Source of the DNA: Chamaea fasciata
Taxonomy: Eukaryota; Chordata; Aves; Passeriformes; Sylviidae
Direction: 5' to 3'
Length of the DNA stretch: 64,000 bases
Assembly: GCA_029207755.1 (NCBI GenBank)
Contig: JARCOQ010000008.1
Coordinates: forward strand, 30,223,521-30,287,520
Every line of letters begins with the position of its first letter. Position 1 is the stretch's first letter. Positions 56,681 through 64,000 of the stretch are shown piece by piece. A model generated the notes under the pieces. That model was not told the DNA's origin and searched no databases. It was given only the letters and a program-made list of their open reading frames with translations. The position numbers were made by a program, and so were the translations under genes.

Positions 56681-56694
56681 GCGCCATCTAGTAG
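56681..56694 (-). promoter_or_regulatory. CTCF-like motif
   Basis: The plus strand reads GCGCCATCTAGTAG, the reverse complement of the CTCF core with one mismatch. It lies in a small GC-rich patch, and the motif points the same way as the one at 6830-6842. Confidence 0.4.
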
Positions 56695-57434
56695 GGAAAG
56701 GAGAAAACAGACCAAAAGTCAAGGAAGGTGGATGTAGAAATTCAGTTTCTCTCTGGGAAAACTGTTTAATCCAACACAAAGCTGCTCTGGGGCAGGGCTC
56801 TAGGGCTGAGCCCGTGGTTTGGATACTTGCAGCAGAATTCACTGTCGGGAAATGATGAGGTATGGAGATGTCCCAAACTGGGGCACGGCTTGTCCAGGAT
56901 GGGTCTGGCTTTATTTGATTTAAAAATAGGCTTTGACATAAAGAGTCATTTCCAGGCAGCTCCTTGATAACATTGTCGGGGCTGGGTTTGATTAATTAGC
57001 TGTATGGGTTAATTGCATTATGCTGCCTTCTGCTCTGGTGGGTGACAGATGCTCCTGTTTTGAGCACTGAGGTCATCCCATCAGCTGGAGGCTTTATTTA
57101 CAGCTGGAAACCTTTCTCTGCCATCCATGCATGTACAGTTCACATCATGGAGACATTCACTTTGGTCATATTGCATGGTTTTACCACAAATCCCATACTG
57201 CTGTCGTGGTCTTCTAAGAGTCACATGGATTTTCAGTGTGATTTCTCAACCTTAGAAAACCTCCCCAAATCAACCCTTCCCAGGATGGAATAAAAGGGGC
57301 CTATAACAATAATTTCCTTTGAACAGAAAAAAATAAAGCCATGATTTTAGACAAATCTTGCGATTTTTGCGCAGCTTGGCTCACCCTTTCCCATGTGGGG
57401 AGGTGATAAATGCTGTCTGTTATCTGCTGAGTTC

Positions 57435-57455
57435 CTGCAGGCAGGCAGGCAGGCA
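57435..57455 (+). repeat. Short GCAG tetranucleotide repeat
   Basis: About five GCAG units. A minor feature. Confidence 0.8.
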
Positions 57456-58555
57456 GTGTGTCCCCTGCCACGGGGCTGCACACCCCCCTGCAGCAGGTCT
57501 CTCATGATATGTGCATGCTGTGGTGAGTCCAACTCGAGGCATGTCACCCTCTGGTCTTTCCCCTTCATCCCCCTAAATGTCAAGAATCAGAGGCCAGGGA
57601 TGCTGCAGTGTGAGGGGTGTCACCCAGGTCCTGGGGGGTCCAGTGGCTTCACCCTACCAGGGACTGCACAAGCATCATTGCCCTTTGCCTAGAGCAGAAC
57701 CTTAATTCATCTCCGCTTTCACAGATAAAAGCCTGGATTAATTAAAGAAGAGAATAGAAACCACTTTGATTTCCAGAACACCGGAAACTCCTAATTATCA
57801 CAGCTCCCAAAAGCACTGCTATAATTAAGGGGCTCTCACTGTTGCCACTGCAGACCCAATTTTTGCAGGGATTTAAAAGTGGCATCTACGTTTCCTGCTT
57901 TTGGTGAAGTACAGCAACTGAAGGCATGAATTCTGGCTCCAGGTGCATCACTTAAATCAGCCAGAACACCACTGAAACAGCGTCTAATTCTCTCATGGAT
58001 TTCTTATTAGAAAACGAGAGTCCCCAATGGCAGTGTGCTACAGACAACGTCTGCTCTCCAATTATAGTCTGATTATACAAAATAATAAAACTGGGGGCCT
58101 TTTTTTTCTTTGCCTGCTGGTCTTTCTGTCTTCAAAATACACTTGGGGGCTGTTTCTGGCTTTTTTACCATAACCAGCATTTATTAGTATTTTATTAGTA
58201 TTTAAAAAAGGTGATGGAAACTGATTTTCTCACCTGATCTCTGGTCCTCTGGTTCCTGTAACCTTTTCAGAAGCACTGAAAGCATCACGATGACACTGAT
58301 GGTGAATCAGCCAGACTTTGCTATGGCATGAAAGCAGCAAACACCCCTAATGCAATAATTGAGTAAATCCCACAGGAGCATTTTCCCTGCAAATACCAGG
58401 TCTTGTGCTACTGGGCAGGGTGCTCCCAGCTGCTTTTTGCACTCTTGTGTCAGAGAACTGGCCAGGTAAAGATGTAGCTGATAATCCACATCACCTCCAT
58501 GTGCAGAGGTTTATCCTCAGGCTGCTGCAGCTTTTCTGTTTTTGTCCTCGTATGG

Positions 58556-58797
58556 GGTAGGCTTAGATTAGGTTTTAGGAAGAAATTCTTTACTTGTGAT
58601 GGTGCTGAGGCACTGGAACAGATTGCCTGGAGGACCTGTAGATGCTCCATCACTGGAGCGTTCAAGGCCAGGCTGGATGGGGCTCTGAGCCAACTGGTGT
58701 AGTGGAAGGTGTCTCTGCCCATGGCAGGGGGTTTGAAACAAGATGATCTTTAAAGTCCCATCCAACCCAAACCATTCTGTGATTTTCTCTTCTGTGA
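58556..58797 (+). mobile_element. CR1 LINE 3'-end fragment, plus orientation
   Basis: Contains GGAAGAAATTCTTTACTTGT, GAGGCACTGGAACAGATTGC, AAGGCCAGGCTGGATGGGGC, CAAGATGATCTTTAAAGTCC and CATCCAACCCAAACCATTCT, ending GTGATTTTCTCTTCTGTGAC. It is a 5'-truncated CR1 tail. Confidence 0.95.
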
Positions 58798-59577
58798 CCT
58801 CTTTACTAAGTGTTGTCTGAAGTCTGCCCAATGCCCACAGTTTTCTTGATGAGTGTCAGCTTCACTACCAAGGTGGTTCTTCTGCTCCATGGGTGCTTCA
58901 CAGCTGTGCATGAAACTGTTCTAAAAATTCTCCTTCCTTTTGTCAGCTGCTTTCCCTGTCTGTTGAATGGCCCTGGTTTTGCCCAGGTCTCCCCATCCTG
59001 ACCAGGAGGTACTGTCTGACTGCAGATTTGGTGCATGGCTTGCAGGACTGGTGGGTTATGATCCAGTATCTGGCAGTGAGCTGTGCTCGTGTGTCTGGAG
59101 TGCTGAGCTGCAATGCACTGAATATCAGACAAGAAAGCAGCAGTCTGACTTGCTCTGAGCTCTCCCAGGTCCTTGTAACCCATGTGTAACACCATACTTT
59201 CCACGGAACACTTCCTTTTCTCCCTTTGGAAGGGGTAAATGCATAAGGGCTGTGTTTTGAAAGGATACTATAAAAAGCAGAGGGATGTTCCTTGACCCCT
59301 AAGCACAAGGTTTTCCACCTCCACCTGCTGATGCAGGAGCCTGTCCCAGGCTTGCTGCCCTGTGATTGAGTTTCCTCCCTGACCGTGGGGAGCATGAACA
59401 TCCTGACATCAAGCAGAGGCAGGTGGCCTGTAAAAAACATGTCTTCCCTCCCAGCGGTGGTGTTTTAGTAGCCATCGCTCGTGTATGGGCAATGCAAATA
59501 TGATCAGACCAAACCATGGCTCTGCTCTGATCCCATTGCTGGAAACTGGTTTTGTTCAGCAGAATGTTACCAGCTTA

Positions 59578-59621
59578 GGGGGGGAAAAAAAAAAAAAAAG
59601 AAAGGGAAAAAAAAAGGAAAG
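59578..59621 (+). repeat. Purine-only A/G tract
   Basis: Forty-four consecutive purines with a run of 15 A and another of nine A. Confidence 0.9.
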
Positions 59622-60840
59622 TAAAAGGAACAAATGCAAAATTTGCCTCTATTAGAGATGCAGGGAAGCACTGGAAGTTAGGGAGATCACAGACAATTGA
59701 ATTTAATTGAAAAATATGATTAACTAGAATGAGACTTGAATATGAAGATCTAATTTGAATTAAAGAAACAAGCCGATTGCCTGAAGAAAGAAATTCGAGG
59801 ATTAAAATTATTTTGTATAATATGGGTTCCAGTACAATGGGTTCCAGCTCTGCTTATATAGGGTAGCTCATAAAAAAATCCCCAACTCTACCCCCAAAGT
59901 GGTTTTACCATTGAAATTACAATTTTTTGGAGATGGTCACAGGGAAATGGGGCTCTTACTTGATCTCATGGGTTATGGGGAGATTTGAGCTGTGGATGGT
60001 AAATGGGAGTGCTTATCCAAGACTTAGAGTTTCCCAGCATCTTCTCAGGTCTGGTAGCGAGGCTTACAGCTCCCACCTTACAGGTAGGGGAACAGAACAC
60101 AAACCCTGGGAGCAAACCAGGGGCCAGTGACAGGTGGACCCTTGCCTCAGGAAGGACAGTCAAAGGAACATTTCCAGGATTGTCAAAACCTGGTGCAAGT
60201 GGCCCTGAGCAGAAGTCCCAGGGGCAGACAGGGCTGGCAGCTCATGCGCAGTGGTCACATCCAGGCTCTGCTCCCACACCAACTCCTGAGAAAATAGTTT
60301 TAGGGAAAATGAATAGTCTGTATTCATAGCACAAACAAGAAAATTATATACCAGCAAGTAGCACAAATGGGAAAAATAAGAGCTTAATTTACAGCATTTT
60401 TGTAGAGCTATAAGCATCTTTATTCCAAGGGAGTTCTCCTCAAAGCGGCAAAATGGTTTAGTGCATCCCCCTGCAGCTTTTTAAATTTCCACTTGGCTGC
60501 TGCACCCTCTGCCACAGCGTTTCCAGCCACCAGCATCCTGCTCCTCACTGAACAGTCCCATTGGCTACGGTGACACCATCATGGCCGTGTCCCCTTGCTC
60601 CCCACAGGCGGGCAGGATCCCTCCACTGTGGGATGGGTCATCTGGGAGCCCAGGGGAGGCCACTGCCTGGCTCTGTGCTGGGAGCAGCTGGGCATGCTGG
60701 GCACTGTGGATGAGCCAGAAAAGGTCACTTCCACGTCACCCTGTGGCATGGCTGGCCAGGAGAAAGCTACAGGCACACCGACCAGCATGGTGAGGCACAG
60801 AGCCTGGCCAAGGGGCTGTCAAAGCCCTCATCCTGGTGGT

Positions 60841-60867
60841 GGGGATGGGGATGGGGGGAGGGAGGGG
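60841..60867 (+). other. G-quadruplex-prone run
   Basis: Five G runs of three to six bases are separated by one- or two-base spacers within 27 bases, which satisfies the usual four-run quadruplex pattern. Confidence 0.7.
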
Positions 60868-63256
60868 CTTCAGGCGGATGGAGAATTTGTTGGACTCTTT
60901 CCAGATGATAATTTTGACATTTTGTTGTCTCTCGAGGATTTTGAAGTAGGAATAAATGCAGCGTCAGTGCTCATTTGTACTGACTGTCACTGCCAGACTG
61001 GGGGCTGACCTGAGCGTGCTTTTAATGCATATTTAATGGGTACAGGGGTCACTCGTCCCCATCTTTAGCAGCTGCACACCTGCACTTTGACACCACACAC
61101 CTGAGCTGATCACAGTGCATCTACTGCCTGCCCCTCCTCACCCATCCCTGCTGTGTGCCTCATTCCCAGCCTCCCCATACCTCCTCTGGCCCCTGCCCCA
61201 CCAGCATCTGCTCCATCCCAGGAAAACACAGACAGGGATGTATTTCCTCCAGTGCTCCATGGAAGAACATGAGCAGGGTAGTGCACGTCCTGCAAGCTGG
61301 TCTGGTAGCATATCCCAGGGCAGGTGATAACCTGCCCCACACCCCAGGGATTACCCCAGAGATCCCCTGCCCCAATATTGCATGAGGATCTCATTTCTGA
61401 GCAAAATCCAGCTGTGGTTTCATTAAAGAGGCTCTTGCTCCTTGTGCTCAATATTTAATTTAGCACAAGTGTGTGTGTGTGTTGAGTTCAGGGTGTTGAT
61501 TAAGCATGACTTGAGATAGAGGGAAATTAGTAATATGGGAAAGTGCAGTCAGTATTTCATGGCAAAGAGTAATTGAGCTAACAGTTGACATATGGAGTTG
61601 TGTGGGCAAACTAATTAAATTTTACATCTTCCCAAGCATTTGTGAGTTTTATAAGCGTTTGATTTATATATTAATTAAACCTCAGAGTGAAATAAAGAGG
61701 ACACAACTATTTATACTGCAAATGTGTCCATCAAGAGGAAGGGCTTTAATGTATTTTGAGCAGATGCTGAAGTACCTCTGTGAGTCCCCAGCTCAGCTCA
61801 GTGGTGATATCCTCTATGGTGTCTTTTCCACCTCTTCATTATCAGGAAAAAGCTCTGTGCTCTTTGGTATCTCCCTGTTGGCTGCAGAGCCTGGGTTTCC
61901 CACTGATCTGGGTGCTTTGCAAGTAGCTAGTGAAAAAAATCTAATGCATGATTTAAATATTTTTCTGACCCATTAGTAAGGCACTTGAGGTAGTTATGGC
62001 ATGTCCTGGAAGGGTCTTGCTGAGGTTTTCTGGAGTTGTCTTACACACATTATTTAATACTTGAAGGGAACTTGCATTGTGTTTATTTGCAGGTGGACAG
62101 AAGGACACGTGGAGCATTCGTGGTGGTCAGCATCGTTTTCAGCCTGGTTGATGCTCTGTGGAAGGGAGTTCCTGAAGTTGTAGGATCACTCGTGCTCCTT
62201 GGGGTTTGCACCCTGGGATCTTGGGCATGGAGCCATTGCTGCAGCTGGGAGGAGATGGTATTTGGGTTCAGTGACTGTGAGGAGTCCTAAAATGTGCAGC
62301 CCTGGCCCCAATTTTTCTTTCAGGCTGTTGTGCACTCCCCATCACTGACAGATCTCTCCGGAGGCCAGCTCACATCTCACAGGTCTGTTTGGGTGAGCTG
62401 GGTGGCCAGTGTTGGGCTGATTTTGGGGCAGTCCTGGGGGGTGCAGGGGTGGCTGGGGGCTTTGGGCTGTGCTGGGATGAGCTGAGAGCCTTTGTGGAGC
62501 AGGAGCACTAAGTTTTATTCCAGGACTGAGTTCCAGAGCTTGGGCTGCTCCTGCCCAGGGCAGTCTGGCTTATTGCTTCAGTGGGTGTCCCTGCTCCTCT
62601 CCAGAGCTGCTCCTGCTAAGCCTCCAAACTACTCTTAGAGCCATGTACACTTTATTCCCAGGGGTTATGCTGCCTGTAAACCCCTCTGATCCCAAAATAA
62701 ATATAATAAGGAAGTGTTTCTATTCTGCTCTGCAATGACGCTTCCCCAGCAGCACAGGTGATGGGGCCATGCCATAGCCCTTGCATCCATTTCTGTATCC
62801 TGGCTCTGAAATTCTGGTGATGGTAAAAAATAAATCTGCCCTTTATATTCCCTATTATTGATGGGTTATTTTTTTCCACTTCTGAATGGAGAAACAGGAG
62901 CTGTTTATGTAGCAGTGATATAGGATTCAGAAGACACTAGGTTTTGATAGGAAGTGGAATTACAGCTAAAACATGGGTATTAAAACTCCCTTAAATTAAG
63001 TGAATTATTCAGGTACGTAGCATATTCAAATCTAGAAATGCTGTGAAGTAGATGGTAGCTCTATTAAGAGTCATTCTGCATGCCACCTCGCTGTCCCACC
63101 TGGCCTCTGGGGACTCCATCAATCTTTTGATGGCCAATGATTCCTGTTCAAAGTGTCAGGAATTAATATATTGGCCCATTGGAGAGGAGGAATTACAAAA
63201 ACTTTGTTTGCAGTTAGAAGCTGTGGGGACAGGAGCAACTGAGACCAGGTTGGAAT

Positions 63257-63446
63257 GGAGAGGAGAGGAGAGGAGAGGAGAGGAGAGGAGAGGAGAGGAG
63301 AGGAGAGGAGAGGAGAGGAGAGGAGAGGAGAGGAGAGGAGAGGAGAGGAGAGGAGAGGAGAGGAGAGGAGAGGAGAGGAGAGGAGAGGAGAGGAGAGGAG
63401 AGGAGAGGAGAGGAGAGGAGAGGAGAGGAGAGGAGAGGAGAGGAGA
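63257..63446 (+). repeat. GGAGA pentanucleotide array, 38 perfect units
   Basis: 190 bases of perfect GGAGA repeat, purine-only on the plus strand. Long open frames through it on both strands (Arg/Glu-rich on plus, Leu/Ser-rich on minus) arise from the repeat alone. A period of five lets all three frames stay open. Confidence 0.99.
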
Positions 63447-64000
63447 CTGGTGCTCAGCATCTTCCCCAGAAACCTTGAGAGAAGGGAGATGCAAAAGGCT
63501 CCATGTCTCATGGCACAGGGGGGTCATGGTGCCTCCTGCCATGTTGGATCACAAACAACATCTCAAACTCTGAAAAAATGCAGTCCACAGCCATATATAT
63601 CCTATGGGCTCTGCCCTGGCTCTGAAGAAGGATTCACCATGTGAGAAGCAAATACATGCTGAAGCCTATGCCTGTCTGCCTGGATGTGACTGAAAGGTAT
63701 TCTTGGTGCAGGAACAACCTTATGGAAATCAAAGCTACCTGGGAGCTCACTGTCTGGGATGAAAATCAGATTCTGCTACAGGTACATGCTGGTGTTTGGG
63801 GAAGACCAGGAGCTAATTCAGCGATTAAACATCCACAATTAAATAGCTGACAGCAAGTGTAGCAGGACACAGGGTTATTGATGATCCTTGAAAAATCTTG
63901 GCCCTTGCTAATGATAACATCACCTGTGCTCAAACATACCAACACCACTTTACCACACGGGATTTCAAGAATATTCAACGGCAAACAGACCAACATATTT
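63447..64000. other. Window end, no feature
   Basis: Unique-looking sequence with no recognisable exon or repeat. Confidence 0.6.

Larger units (their letters stand above)
52761..58555. other. Gene-free flank upstream of STEAP3, near part
   Basis: No exon is recognised. A CTCF-like motif lies at 56681-56694 within a short CpG-richer patch at about 56580-56700. AT-rich blocks at about 56930-57020 and 57700-57870 look like candidate regulatory DNA. Confidence 0.6.
58798..63256. other. Gene-free flank upstream of STEAP3, far part
   Basis: No exon is recognised. Contents are a purine-only tract at 59578-59621, a G-quadruplex-prone run at 60841-60867 and AT-rich candidate conserved blocks at about 59640-59800 and 61440-61720. 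In human C1QL2 and MARCO lie further on this side. I see no collagen-like or C1q coding sequence here. Confidence 0.6.

Noticed and set aside
47600..59450. p53-type decamers near STEAP3, for example AAACATGTCT near 59436 and GGACATGTTA near 50265
   Set aside because: Each is a single half-site without a matching neighbour, which is common by chance.
63052..63644. Arg/Glu-rich and Leu/Ser-rich open frames of about 130-170 residues
   Set aside because: They are translations of the GGAGA pentanucleotide array in all frames.

Overview
This is nuclear genomic DNA from a bird. Three multi-exon genes with GT-AG introns can be reconstructed, and several fragments of the 3' end of CR1 LINEs, the typical avian retrotransposon, lie between and inside them. 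GC content is moderate with two clear CpG islands, and there is no operon-like packing. I cannot narrow the species further from sequence alone. Layout: positions 1-6700 are gene-poor, and 6720-6910 is a small CpG-rich patch with a CTCF-like motif. DBI (acyl-CoA-binding protein, diazepam-binding inhibitor) occupies about 6935-9985 on the minus strand in four coding exons. A CpG island at about 9560-10480, rich in CCAAT boxes, separates it head to head from C2orf76 (UPF0538 family), which runs on the plus strand to a polyadenylation signal at 20806. STEAP3 (endosomal metalloreductase) lies on the minus strand, tail to tail with C2orf76. Its four coding exons span 31801-41079, and its 5' end is probably a non-coding exon in the CpG island at about 51960-52760. 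The rest, about 52.8-64 kb, is gene-free flank with a CR1 copy, a second CTCF-like motif, AT-rich blocks that may be conserved enhancers, and a 190-bp GGAGA pentanucleotide array. The order and orientation DBI / C2orf76 / STEAP3 agree with human 2q14 as I remember it, so this is an old syntenic block. All three reading frames are intact, and their assembled lengths (87, 126 and 488 residues) match the known family lengths. The genes are not a pathway. DBI handles acyl-CoA and is also a neuropeptide precursor, STEAP3 reduces endosomal ferric iron, and C2orf76 has no assigned function. DBI and C2orf76 probably share a bidirectional housekeeping promoter. I found no virus-derived genes, no RNA genes, no CRISPR array and nothing that looks like a new multi-gene system. 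The most interesting leads are the ubiquitin-like look of the C2orf76 protein, the CCAAT-box cluster with G-rich first introns on both sides, an inverted octamer hairpin in C2orf76 intron 5, and candidate regulatory blocks around STEAP3.
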